Source: Cetobacterium somerae ATCC BAA-474
Lineage (GTDB): Bacteria; Fusobacteriota; Fusobacteriia; Fusobacteriales; Fusobacteriaceae
Assembly: GCF_000479045.1 (NCBI RefSeq)
Contig: NZ_KI518060.1
Location: forward strand, 1 to 57,869
Reading direction: 5' to 3'
Length of the DNA stretch: 57,869 bases
In this document: piece by piece, positions 7,903 to 16,803 of the stretch
How positions within the stretch are numbered: the first letter of the stretch is position 1
How the letters are laid out: each line of letters starts with the position of its first letter
Translations under genes and position numbers: made by a program
The notes under the pieces: model-generated
Databases searched by the model: none
The model's input: the letters and a program-made list of their open reading frames with translations, nothing else
What the model was told of the DNA's origin: nothing

Positions 7903-10491
7903 ATGAACTCTTTTAAATTGAAAGATGGAATCTATTGGATTGGAGCATTAAATCCAGATCTGAAAGTGTTTGATGTGATTATGGAGACTCAATTTGGGAC
8001 GACGTATAACTCTTATTTAGTTAAGGGTGATAAAAAAATAGCAGTTTTCGAAACTGTAAAAGAAAATAAATTCCAAGAGTTTTTAGAAAGATTAAAAACA
8101 TGTTTAGATGACATCAGTAAAATTGATTATATTGTATTAAACCATACAGAACCAGACCATTCAGGATCTGTTGGAAAATTATTAGATTTAGCACCAAATG
8201 CTAAAGTTGTTGGATCAAAAAATACAATTGAGTTTTTAAGAGGTATACTAAATAAAGATTTTCCTCATATAATTGTAGGACAAGATGACACCATATCTTT
8301 AGGAAATAAAACGTTAAAATTTATATCAGCACCATTTTTACATTGGCCAGATTCAATGTATACTTATATAGAAGAGGATAAATATCTAGTGACATGTGAT
8401 TCATTTGGTTCTCATTTTAGTTTTGATGGTATATTATTATCAAAAGTTCCAGTTGAAAGACATAAAGATTATATGGTTGCTTTAAGATACTATTATATGT
8501 GTATATTTTCACCTTTTAGAAAATATATGTTAGAAGGAATTGAAAAAATTAAAGATTTAAAGATTGATGCAATACTTCCAGGGCATGGTCCTGTTTTAGA
8601 TATTGATATCGATAAGATGATACAAACATATAAAAATTGGTCAACAGTAAAAAATCCAAATGAATTTAAAAGTATTATAATCCCATATGCAACAGCTTAT
8701 GGATATACAAGAGAGCTAGCTCAAGAAATTGAAAAAGGAATAAAAGATTACAATTCTACTATAGAAGTAAAAAGTTATGATTTAAATATAGATAACTTTG
8801 GAAAATTAGAAGGTGAGATTTTAAGAGAATTTCAATGGGCAGATGGGATACTATTTGGAAGCTGTACTATAAACGGAGATACGTTGCCGGTTATTTGGAA
8901 TCTTTTAACATCGTTAAACCCAATCGTTCATGGTGGAAAATATGTATCAGCTTTTGGAAGTTATGGGTGGAGTGGAGAAGCTGTTCCTAATATAATTTCT
9001 AGATTAAAAGAACTTAGAATGCATGTTATAGATGGGATGAAAGTTAATTTTAGAGCATCTAGAAAAGATTTAGATACAGCATTTGAATTTGGAAAAGAGT
9101 TTGCAAAGCATATGTGTTTGAAAACACTCCCAGAAAAGGTGGTGGATACAGTTATGGAGAATTTAAATCCAGATAGAAAATTAATGAGATGGACATGCAG
9201 TGTTTGTGGAGAATCTTATGTTCAAATTGATCCCCCAGAGGTTTGCCCAGCATGTGGAGTTGGAAGAGAATTCTTTGTACCATCGCCGCTAGATAAAAAA
9301 ATTGAAAAAAGTGATGCTGAAGAAAAAATAGTTATAATAGGTGGAGGAATTGCAGCTTTATCTACTGCTCAAGTAATTAGAGAAAGAAATGACAAAGCTA
9401 AGATAGTTATTTTATCTAAAGAGAAAGAGTATCCATATTATAGAACATTATTGTCTGAAATGATTGGAGAAAATATTTCAAGAGAAAAATTCTTAGTAAA
9501 ACCAGAAGAGTGGTATAAAGATAAAAAAATTGAAATCTCTTTGAAAAAAATAGTGGAGGATATAGATTCTAAAAATAAAATTATAAAAACAGAAGATGGA
9601 CAAGAAATATCGTATGATAAACTTGTTATAGCTACAGGAGCAAGAGCAATGGTTCCAAGCATTGGTAACTCTCATTTAGAAGGAATATTTACTGTTAGAA
9701 ATAAAGAGGATGTAGATGCAATTAAAAATTATTGCATTGGAAAGAAAAAAGCTGTTGTAATAGGTGGAGGAGTTTTAGGATTAGAATCAGCATGTGGACT
9801 TCAGAAATTAGGATTAGAAGTTACTGTTGTTGAGATGATGCAAAGAATGCTTCCAAGACAACTTGATGAAGAAGGGTCAAAAATATTTGAAACATGTATT
9901 AATAAAAGTGATATAAAACTTTATAAAAACTCTAAAGCAGAAAAATTTGATGGAACTCAAAAAGTAGAGGGAATTCATTTAGATAGTGGAGAAGTAATCG
10001 AAGCAGATATTGTTATAATTAGTTCAGGAATAATTCCTAATAAAGAGTTAGCTGAAAAAGCAGGTATTGCTATTAATAGAGGGATAATTGTTAATGAAAA
10101 AATGGAAACATCTGTAAAAGATATTTATGCTTGTGGAGATGTGGCTGAGTATAAGGGAAATGTAATTGGATTATGGCAAATATCTTCAGATCAAGGAAAA
10201 GTAGCAGGACTTAATTCTATCGGAATTGAAGAAAAATATGAAGATAAAATACAACCAGTTACTTTTGAAGGAATGGGAACAAAAATATTCTCAGCAGGTG
10301 GTGTTTTAGAAACTCAAGATTCGATTTGTGAAAGAGATTATGATGATTTAATTTATAAAAAATTAAACTTTAAAAATAATGAATTATCATCTGGAATATT
10401 AATTGGAGATATAGAAAAAGGTATAGTTATAATTAAAGGATTAAAAGATAAAGAAAAAAAAGGAAATCTATTAAAAAAGTTCTATAAATAG
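7903..10491 (+). CDS. Flavodiiron protein fused to rubredoxin and NADH:rubredoxin oxidoreductase
   Basis: An 862-residue fusion of an electron chain. Residues 1-250 are a metallo-beta-lactamase-like diiron domain with all ligands visible: H81, E83, D85, H86, H147, D166 and H228. Residues 255-400 are a flavodoxin (FMN) domain. A short-spacer rubredoxin follows with C432/C435 and C448/C451. From about 473 to the end is an FAD/NADH reductase with GGG dinucleotide motifs near 480 and 620 and an ACGDVAEY segment near 747. Such proteins (class F type, known from clostridia) reduce oxygen to water with NADH, protecting anaerobes; some also reduce nitric oxide. It follows tsaB by 16 bases and precedes thioredoxin. 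Confidence 0.9.
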   Translation: MNSFKLKDGIYWIGALNPDLKVFDVIMETQFGTTYNSYLVKGDKKIAVFETVKENKFQEFLERLKTCLDDISKIDYIVLNHTEPDHSGSVGKLLDLAPNAKVVGSKNTIEFLRGILNKDFPHIIVGQDDTISLGNKTLKFISAPFLHWPDSMYTYIEEDKYLVTCDSFGSHFSFDGILLSKVPVERHKDYMVALRYYYMCIFSPFRKYMLEGIEKIKDLKIDAILPGHGPVLDIDIDKMIQTYKNWSTVKNPNEFKSIIIPYATAYGYTRELAQEIEKGIKDYNSTIEVKSYDLNIDNFGKLEGEILREFQWADGILFGSCTINGDTLPVIWNLLTSLNPIVHGGKYVSAFGSYGWSGEAVPNIISRLKELRMHVIDGMKVNFRASRKDLDTAFEFGKEFAKHMCLKTLPEKVVDTVMENLNPDRKLMRWTCSVCGESYVQIDPPEVCPACGVGREFFVPSPLDKKIEKSDAEEKIVIIGGGIAALSTAQVIRERNDKAKIVILSKEKEYPYYRTLLSEMIGENISREKFLVKPEEWYKDKKIEISLKKIVEDIDSKNKIIKTEDGQEISYDKLVIATGARAMVPSIGNSHLEGIFTVRNKEDVDAIKNYCIGKKKAVVIGGGVLGLESACGLQKLGLEVTVVEMMQRMLPRQLDEEGSKIFETCINKSDIKLYKNSKAEKFDGTQKVEGIHLDSGEVIEADIVIISSGIIPNKELAEKAGIAINRGIIVNEKMETSVKDIYACGDVAEYKGNVIGLWQISSDQGKVAGLNSIGIEEKYEDKIQPVTFEGMGTKIFSAGGVLETQDSICERDYDDLIYKKLNFKNNELSSGILIGDIEKGIVIIKGLKDKEKKGNLLKKFYK

Positions 10492-10505
10492 GTAGTAAAT
10501 TAAAA

Positions 10506-10534
10506 TTGACAAAAATAGTTGTCTATGTTAAAGT
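10506..10534 (+). promoter_or_regulatory. Promoter of thioredoxin
   Basis: A consensus TTGACA -35 box (10506-10511) with a 17-base spacer before TAAAGT (10529-10534). It shows trxA can be transcribed separately from the flavodiiron gene, since no terminator separates them. Confidence 0.55.
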
Positions 10535-10578
10535 ACAAATATATTTAAAGGAATATTTTCCATATTAAGGAGGAAAAA

Positions 10579-10893
10579 ATGGGAAAGGTTTTAAGTTTAA
10601 ATAATTCAAATTTTAAAGGTGAAGTTATTGAATCAAAAGGATTAGTATTAGTTGATTTCTGGGCTGATTGGTGTGGGCCTTGCAAAATGTTAGCGCCAAT
10701 TTTAGAAGAGCTTTCAGGAGAAACTGAAGCAAAAATCTGTAAGGTAAATGTAGATGAAAGTGGAGACTTAGCAGGAGATTACGGAATTAGAAGTATTCCA
10801 ACAATGATTATATTCAAAGATGGAGTTAAAGTTGATCAAATAGTTGGGTTAAGACAAAAATCAGAGCTTTTAGAAAAATTGAATTCTTATTAA
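10579..10893 (+). CDS. trxA: Thioredoxin
   Basis: A 104-residue single-domain thioredoxin with the redox motif WCGPCK near residue 31 and the cis-proline segment RSIPTMIIF near residue 75. It is a cytoplasmic dithiol reductant for ribonucleotide reductase, peroxidases and misoxidised proteins. There is no signal peptide. It lies downstream of the NADH-driven flavodiiron protein, so this stretch reads as an oxidative-stress block. AGGAGG lies just upstream, and a strong terminator follows. Confidence 0.95.
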   Translation: MGKVLSLNNSNFKGEVIESKGLVLVDFWADWCGPCKMLAPILEELSGETEAKICKVNVDESGDLAGDYGIRSIPTMIIFKDGVKVDQIVGLRQKSELLEKLNSY

Positions 10894-10903
10894 AATAATA
10901 AAT

Positions 10904-10931
10904 AAAAAGGTTGCTACTGGCAACCTTTTTT
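10904..10931 (+). terminator. Terminator after trxA
   Basis: A stem built around GGTTGC/GCAACC with flanking A and T runs and a short loop. The LptD-like gene's own -10 box starts about ten bases further on. Confidence 0.85.
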
Positions 10932-10937
10932 GTTTTA

Positions 10938-10946
10938 TGGTATAAT
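10938..10946 (+). promoter_or_regulatory. Extended -10 promoter of the LptD-like gene
   Basis: TGG-TATAAT follows the trxA terminator. The -35 position falls inside the terminator hairpin and has no good match, so the extended -10 probably carries the promoter. Confidence 0.5.
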
Positions 10947-10981
10947 TGAAATTAACATAAAATGGGAAAATGGGAGGGCCA

Positions 10982-13900
10982 ATGAAAAGTAAAATCTATT
11001 TAATTTTAGCTTTAATGGTTGTTGCTATAACCAGTTTAAAAGCACAAACAGAAAAGATTGATGATTTACAAAATGAAGTTGAGATAGACTTGAATTCAGA
11101 TACGATGACTTCGACAGACGGAGTAAATGTAAGATATGGATCTTTAAAGTTAAAAGCTTTTGAAGTTAAAGTTGACAGAGAGAAAAATAGAGCTTATATT
11201 CCAGGAGAGTTCTATCTAGAAGCAGATGAGCCTACAGGAAAATTGAGAATGGACTCACTAAATGGAGAGTTTGATACAGAGGGGAAAACTGGAAGTTTTG
11301 GTAAAAGTTTTGGATATCTTGAAGTTGGTCAGGTAACTGGTGCAGAAAAGCCAAATGATAGAATCTATTTTGGTGGAAATAAAACAGAGTACTTAAATGG
11401 GAAAACTTATTTAAGAGATGCATGGTTTACAACAGATCCTAAAATTCTTGAGAATAGAAACCCAGAAGAAGTTGGTTACCATTTACAATCTGATACAATA
11501 GTAATTGAACCAGATAAACAAGTAACCTTTAGAAATACAAATCTTTTCATAGGAGATACAGATGTAATCCCATTTTCATTACCTTGGTATAGATTTAATA
11601 TAAGACAAGGTTCAGAAGTTCCTTTATTCCCAAGTTGGGGAAATGATGATGACTACGGATGGTTTATAACATCAGGGGTTTTATGGGGAGATAAAGATAG
11701 TAAATTTAAAGGTGGTATAGCACCAAAATTTGGAGATAGAATAGGACTTTTAATAGGTAGAATGGAAAATTGGTATGATTTTGGAACCTATGGAAAAGGA
11801 CAATTAAATATTAATGATTGGTTAATAGATAAAAAAGCCGATGGAAATGATGTAGAAAGAAACTTCAATAGATGGGATTTCAATTACAATCATAACTATT
11901 CTGGTGAATATGGATTCTTTAATTTAAATTATAAGAACGCAACATATAACATGATTCCAACTTTAGATGATGCGATAGATAAGTATTTTTATGGTCCAGG
12001 AAACCAAGGAAGACCAGGCAATACATGGAAATATGTTGATGGTATACCAGATCGTGGTGGAAGTTTAGGATTCTATACTTTAAATACAGAGTTAACAAAT
12101 TTAGGAGAAGATAAAGATATTAGCATTAAAGCTGATGTAAATCTTGTTTCTGATAAAAAAGTATATGGAGTAATAGTAGCAGATCAATTGGATGATATGG
12201 ACTATGGATCATCGTCAGACTATGATTTAACAAGCGATGTATCTATAAAGAAAGAAAATGATAGATATTCAGTAGGAGCATATTATAACTATCTTTATGA
12301 TATGGATCCAGGATCTACAAAACAAGACTTGCAGTCAAGAGCTGAGAATTTTGGATTTAATTTTAATGATAAAGTAAATAAGATTAATATATCTTATGAT
12401 GATAAAACAGGAAATAAATTCAGAGAGTTAAACTCTTGGGAAAGAGATCCAAATTTTAGTAAATTAGATAATCAAGGCTTTTATGGAATAAAGTTTGATT
12501 ATACTCCATGGACTGTAGAACAATATAGTATATATGATAGCAAGGATCTAAAGACCTCTTTAGGTGAATATCATCTATATAAAGATGTATTCTATAAAGT
12601 TGGGTATGATTATACTGAGTTTGAGCATAAACTAAACTTACAAAATGATCCATTTAGAAAAACTGCTTTATTTGATGGAACTACAAAAACTAATAATTAT
12701 AGAGATTTACAATATAATAGATATGAAAATATTATTTATAATAAAACATCTGAGAATAGAGCTTACGTAGACTTTATGTATGATTCATTAAAGCTAACAA
12801 TAGCTGGAGGTAATACAAAAGAAGAGATATGGGATAGAGAAGGGATTTATCACTATGGTGATATAAATAATCCTTGGGATAGAAGTGCATATAGAATATA
12901 TGTAAATAACTCAAATTTCTATGAAGTAGGTTTATCTGATGAAAAACTATCGCTATCAAGACTTGGAAATCTAGAAGTATATGGAAATGTAAGATTTGAT
13001 CAGTATGATAAAGGGTATGATAATTTAGCTGACAAAGAGATATCAACAGATGATAGTTCAACTAGATATAGAGCTGGATTTACTCATAATGTAACTATAT
13101 TTGATAATAGTGAAAACAAAGAGAGAAAAACAGATTTATCTTTATTAAATAGATTAACTTATATGTTCCAAGAGTATTCTTATAACTCAGATTCAAAAAT
13201 TACTAAAGATGTAAGAATGGCTCAAAAGGATAATATTCAACAGGTTACAGATACTGTTACATTTGATTTAGGAAATACTGAAACTGTATATAAAGTTGAT
13301 TATAAAGAGATAAAAAGAGCAAGTAATGACAATAAAAAAGGTGAAATATTAAATCAAAATTTAGATTTCTTAATTGATGATAAAAATAGTTTTGGTTTAG
13401 AATATGGTTCAGATAAAAGATTTACAGATTATAATAAAAAAGATGAAAATCATAATGATTTGACTTTTGAGAATTATGGTGCTAATTACAGATATGCAAA
13501 TAACTATTTCTATTATAAAAATCGTAGAATAGATTCTAGTATCTGGGAAATAGAAAATGTAAATAATGCTGAAGAAAAAATTAGAGAAGATGTCTATGGT
13601 TATACTTATGATTTTGGAAAAAATAAATTAAATTTAGAGTATATTCAAGGTAAAGATGAAAGAGATGAGTTGGGAGCAAAAGTAATTAATACTAAAAATA
13701 AAACTTATTCAGTTTCATATTTAGTAGGTGGAGATGTAGAGCATTTATATAGAGCTAGCTATGAAGATTATAAAAATGCGGGTGAATGGAATCCTACGTT
13801 AAGTAGATATAACTCAGATATAGTTTATTTAGCTTATACTTATAAAGATAAGAGATTTACAGATGCAGAATTAGTTTCATATGCATCTTCAGAGTATAAT

Positions 13901-14605
13901 AAAACTCCAGATCAATTATCCCAAGTTGAAATAGACAGAATTAGACAAGTTCTTGAAGATAGAGAAAATTCTAGAGCTAGAACATTTAATTTAAATAGAA
14001 TAATTGACGATAGAACATATTTTGGAGATTATAAAAGAGGTTTCCATGCTTCTTTAATGATGCAAAGAAATGATAAGAGATATGAAATGACTGGTGATTA
14101 CTTGAAGTCATTGGAGGAGTTAGAAGGAAGATTGTTCTATTCGTACAATAGAATAGGATTAGGTTATATTTATAATCAAAAATCTAATTATACAAACTAT
14201 GGAGTATCAGATGAGAAAAAATTAGATTGGAGAGATTCAGAAAGAGAGCATGAGTTTAGTTTAAATGCTAAAGTTGGAAAACCAAGTGAAGGTTGGAGAA
14301 CAAAAGCATATGTTAAATTCTATGATCAACTTGGAGGACAAGGTGATAATGGAAGAAGTACTTTTGATGGATTTGGTGTTGAGATAGGAAAAGAGTTTGG
14401 ATACTATGAGTGGGCAGTGGCTTATGAAAGAGATTATTCATATAGAACTAAAGACTATGAATGGAGTATGGCTATCCAATTTAAACTATTAACATTCCCA
14501 ACAAGTAATATATTCGGATTAGGTGCAACAACTGACCAAAATAAAAAGACAACTCCAGATACATATCTATTTAATGGAATTAAAATAGATGATCTAGAGG
14601 ATTAA
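10982..14605 (+). CDS. LptD-like outer-membrane LPS assembly protein
   Basis: A very large (1207-residue) exported protein. A signal peptide is visible (KSKIYLILALMVVAITSLKAQ). An OstA/LptA-like jellyroll follows (about residues 30-190, DTMTSTDGVNVRYGSLKLKA onward), then a long region of alternating hydrophobic/aromatic and charged residues ending in aromatic-rich strands, as in outer-membrane beta barrels. LptD inserts LPS into the outer leaflet of the outer membrane. It is longer than the proteobacterial protein (about 780) and contains no cysteine, so the disulfide-controlled maturation of E. coli LptD cannot apply. I start at 10982, because GGGAGG precedes it at a proper distance; an ATG four codons earlier would overlap that site. 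It may be co-transcribed with thrS. Confidence 0.75.
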   Translation: MKSKIYLILALMVVAITSLKAQTEKIDDLQNEVEIDLNSDTMTSTDGVNVRYGSLKLKAFEVKVDREKNRAYIPGEFYLEADEPTGKLRMDSLNGEFDTEGKTGSFGKSFGYLEVGQVTGAEKPNDRIYFGGNKTEYLNGKTYLRDAWFTTDPKILENRNPEEVGYHLQSDTIVIEPDKQVTFRNTNLFIGDTDVIPFSLPWYRFNIRQGSEVPLFPSWGNDDDYGWFITSGVLWGDKDSKFKGGIAPKFGDRIGLLIGRMENWYDFGTYGKGQLNINDWLIDKKADGNDVERNFNRWDFNYNHNYSGEYGFFNLNYKNATYNMIPTLDDAIDKYFYGPGNQGRPGNTWKYVDGIPDRGGSLGFYTLNTELTNLGEDKDISIKADVNLVSDKKVYGVIVADQLDDMDYGSSSDYDLTSDVSIKKENDRYSVGAYYNYLYDMDPGSTKQDLQSRAENFGFNFNDKVNKINISYDDKTGNKFRELNSWERDPNFSKLDNQGFYGIKFDYTPWTVEQYSIYDSKDLKTSLGEYHLYKDVFYKVGYDYTEFEHKLNLQNDPFRKTALFDGTTKTNNYRDLQYNRYENIIYNKTSENRAYVDFMYDSLKLTIAGGNTKEEIWDREGIYHYGDINNPWDRSAYRIYVNNSNFYEVGLSDEKLSLSRLGNLEVYGNVRFDQYDKGYDNLADKEISTDDSSTRYRAGFTHNVTIFDNSENKERKTDLSLLNRLTYMFQEYSYNSDSKITKDVRMAQKDNIQQVTDTVTFDLGNTETVYKVDYKEIKRASNDNKKGEILNQNLDFLIDDKNSFGLEYGSDKRFTDYNKKDENHNDLTFENYGANYRYANNYFYYKNRRIDSSIWEIENVNNAEEKIREDVYGYTYDFGKNKLNLEYIQGKDERDELGAKVINTKNKTYSVSYLVGGDVEHLYRASYEDYKNAGEWNPTLSRYNSDIVYLAYTYKDKRFTDAELVSYASSEYNKTPDQLSQVEIDRIRQVLEDRENSRARTFNLNRIIDDRTYFGDYKRGFHASLMMQRNDKRYEMTGDYLKSLEELEGRLFYSYNRIGLGYIYNQKSNYTNYGVSDEKKLDWRDSEREHEFSLNAKVGKPSEGWRTKAYVKFYDQLGGQGDNGRSTFDGFGVEIGKEFGYYEWAVAYERDYSYRTKDYEWSMAIQFKLLTFPTSNIFGLGATTDQNKKTTPDTYLFNGIKIDDLED

Positions 14606-14633
14606 TATATTTATAGAAGAAAAGGAGAAAAAC

Positions 14634-16547
14634 ATGAAAGTAATATTACCAAGTGGAGATATAAAAGAGTTTGAAAACAGTGTAAATATGTTTGAAGTTG
14701 CAAAGTCAATTAGTAACTCTTTAGCTAAAAAAGCTGTTGGAGCAAAAGTAGATGGAAAGGAAGTTGATATGAGCTATGTACTAGATAGAGATGCTCATGT
14801 TGAAATAATAACTCCTGAAACTGAAGAGGGAGAAGAGATAATAAAGCATTCAACTGCGCACTTATTAGCACAAGCAGTTATTAGACTTTTCCCAGGAACT
14901 AAAGTAGCAATAGGTCCAGCAATAGAGAATGGATTCTATTATGACTTTGATCCTGAAAATCAATTTACAGATGAAGATTTAGAAAGAATCGAAGCTGAAA
15001 TGAAGAAAATTACAAAAGAAAATATAAAAGTTGAAAGAATTGAGATGACTAGAGATGAAGCTATAGAACATTTTAAAAATCTTGGTGAAACTTATAAAGT
15101 TGAAATTATTGAAAGCATTCCAGCTAATGAGATGTTAACATTTTATAAACAGGGAGATTTCATTGATTTATGTAGAGGACCACACGTACCGTCTACATCA
15201 TACTTAAAAGCTTTTAAATTAAAGTCAGTGGCTGGAGCTTACTGGAGAGGAGATTCTAATAACAAAATGTTACAAAGAATCTATGGATTTGCATTTGCAA
15301 CTGAGCCTCAATTAAAAGCACATCTAAAGTTTTTAGAAGAAGCTGAGAAAAGAGATCACAGAAAGTTAGGAAGAGAGCTAGAGTTATTCTTTACAAGTGA
15401 TTTTGGACCAGGATTCCCATTCTTCTTACCAAACGGAATGAAGATGAGAAATGTTTTAACAGATTTATGGAGAAGAGAGCATGAAAAAGCTGGATACGAG
15501 ATGATTCAAACTCCAATAATGCTAAATAAAGAGTTGTGGGAAACTTCAGGACACTGGATGAATTATAGAGAAAATATGTATACATCAGAAATTGATGAGA
15601 CAGAATTTGCTATAAAACCAATGAACTGTCCAGGTGGAGTTTTAGTATATAAGCATGGAATGCATTCATATAAAGATTTACCAATAAGAGCAGGAGAGTT
15701 AGGAATTGTTCATAGACATGAGTTTTCAGGAGCTCTTCATGGATTAATGAGAGTAAGAAACTTTACTCAAGATGATGCTCACATCTTTATGACTCCTGAG
15801 CAAATAGAAGATGAAATTATAGGAGTAGTAAACTTAATAGATAAGTTCTATAGAGGATTATTTGGGTTTGAATATGCAATTGAGTTATCAACAAGACCTG
15901 AAAAAGCTATTGGATCTCAAGAGATTTGGGATAAAGCTGAATCTGCATTAGAGGGAGCTTTAAAGAGACTTGGAAGAGATTATAAATTAAATCCAGGAGA
16001 TGGAGCATTCTACGGACCAAAATTAGACTTTAAAATTAAGGATGCTATAGGAAGAACTTGGCAGTGTGGAACTATTCAACTAGACTTTAACTTACCAGAG
16101 AGATTTGATATCTCTTATGTTGGAGAAGATGGAGAAAAGCATAGACCAGTAATGATTCATAGAGTTGTTTATGGATCTTTAGAAAGATTCATGGGAATCT
16201 TAATAGAGCATTATGCAGGAGCATTCCCAACTTGGTTAGCACCTTGTCAAGTTAAAGTATTAACTATAAATGATGAAGTTGCTCCTTATGCACAAGAAGT
16301 TGTAGATATGTTAAAAGAATCTGGAATAAGAGCAGAGATAGATACAAGAGCAGAATCTATTGGATATAAAATTAGAGAAGCTAATGGAAGATATAAAGTT
16401 CCAGTTCAATTAATAATTGGAAAAAATGAAGTAGAAAATAGAGAAGTAAATGTAAGAAGATTTGGTTCTCAAAATCAAGAATCTATGTCATTAGAAAACT
16501 TTATAGATATGATAAAAGAGGAAGCAGCACCAAAATTTAACAACTAA
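14634..16547 (+). CDS. thrS: Threonyl-tRNA synthetase
   Basis: A 637-residue class II synthetase of normal length and order: an N-terminal TGS domain (1-60), the editing/SAD domain with the HSTAHLLAQA motif near residue 76, the catalytic core with PMNCPGG near residue 333 (zinc-binding cysteine) and RVRNFTQDDAHIF near 375, and a C-terminal anticodon-binding domain. It charges tRNA-Thr. No T-box leader is present, unlike in many Firmicutes. It has a good GGAG ribosome binding site and a terminator directly after it. Confidence 0.97.
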   Translation: MKVILPSGDIKEFENSVNMFEVAKSISNSLAKKAVGAKVDGKEVDMSYVLDRDAHVEIITPETEEGEEIIKHSTAHLLAQAVIRLFPGTKVAIGPAIENGFYYDFDPENQFTDEDLERIEAEMKKITKENIKVERIEMTRDEAIEHFKNLGETYKVEIIESIPANEMLTFYKQGDFIDLCRGPHVPSTSYLKAFKLKSVAGAYWRGDSNNKMLQRIYGFAFATEPQLKAHLKFLEEAEKRDHRKLGRELELFFTSDFGPGFPFFLPNGMKMRNVLTDLWRREHEKAGYEMIQTPIMLNKELWETSGHWMNYRENMYTSEIDETEFAIKPMNCPGGVLVYKHGMHSYKDLPIRAGELGIVHRHEFSGALHGLMRVRNFTQDDAHIFMTPEQIEDEIIGVVNLIDKFYRGLFGFEYAIELSTRPEKAIGSQEIWDKAESALEGALKRLGRDYKLNPGDGAFYGPKLDFKIKDAIGRTWQCGTIQLDFNLPERFDISYVGEDGEKHRPVMIHRVVYGSLERFMGILIEHYAGAFPTWLAPCQVKVLTINDEVAPYAQEVVDMLKESGIRAEIDTRAESIGYKIREANGRYKVPVQLIIGKNEVENREVNVRRFGSQNQESMSLENFIDMIKEEAAPKFNN

Positions 16548-16553
16548 TATTTT

Positions 16554-16587
16554 AGAGACTGTATTTTAATTAGTACAGTCTCTTTTT
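16554..16587 (+). terminator. Terminator after thrS
   Basis: A 10-bp stem (16554-16563 with 16574-16583) and a T run. Confidence 0.85.
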
Positions 16588-16664
16588 TGATTTTATAGAA
16601 TTGATTTTATTTTAAAACTATGATAGAATTAAGAGTAAAATAAATATAAATCCATAATTTATAT

Positions 16665-16702
16665 GGTAGATGTTCGGAAACCTCCATCTTAAAAAAACTA
16701 GG
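16665..16702 (+). promoter_or_regulatory. preQ1-I riboswitch aptamer
   Basis: The sequence folds as the small H-type pseudoknot of the preQ1-I class. P1 pairs 16668-16672 with 16685-16689. The 12-base loop carries CCT (16681-16683). An A-rich linker of seven A residues follows, and CTAGG supplies AGG (16700-16702) to pair with the loop CCT as P2. The closing pattern A-tract-CTAGG is the best-known hallmark of this class. The aptamer binds pre-queuosine1 (7-aminomethyl-7-deazaguanine). It stands just before the radical SAM and YhhQ-type transporter genes, whose roles fit queuosine-precursor uptake or salvage. Confidence 0.85.
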
Positions 16703-16720
16703 CTTAAAATATTAAAATAC

Positions 16721-16776
16721 AAGGGAGAGTTGTACCCTTTTTTTAAATTTGAGCAGGAGTTTCCTGCTCTTTTTTT
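16721..16776 (+). terminator. Expression platform of the preQ1 riboswitch: two hairpins, the second a strong terminator
   Basis: A weaker hairpin (AAGGG paired with CCCTT, about 16721-16745, followed by T residues) is followed by a strong one, GAGCAGGA (16751-16758) with TCCTGCTC (16762-16769) and a T run. Both lie between the aptamer and the first start codon, so preQ1 probably promotes premature termination. The competing antiterminator pairing is not obvious by eye. Confidence 0.75.
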
Positions 16777-16803
16777 ATTTAAAAATAAAATTAGGAGAAG
16801 AAA

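Noticed and set aside
7903..10491. Possible frameshift-fused gene pair in the flavodiiron locus.
   Set aside because: The reading frame is unbroken, domains follow each other with normal linkers, and natural fusions of this architecture are known.
14606..14633. T-box or threonine leader before thrS.
   Set aside because: Only 28 bases separate the LptD-like gene from thrS and hold just a ribosome binding site.
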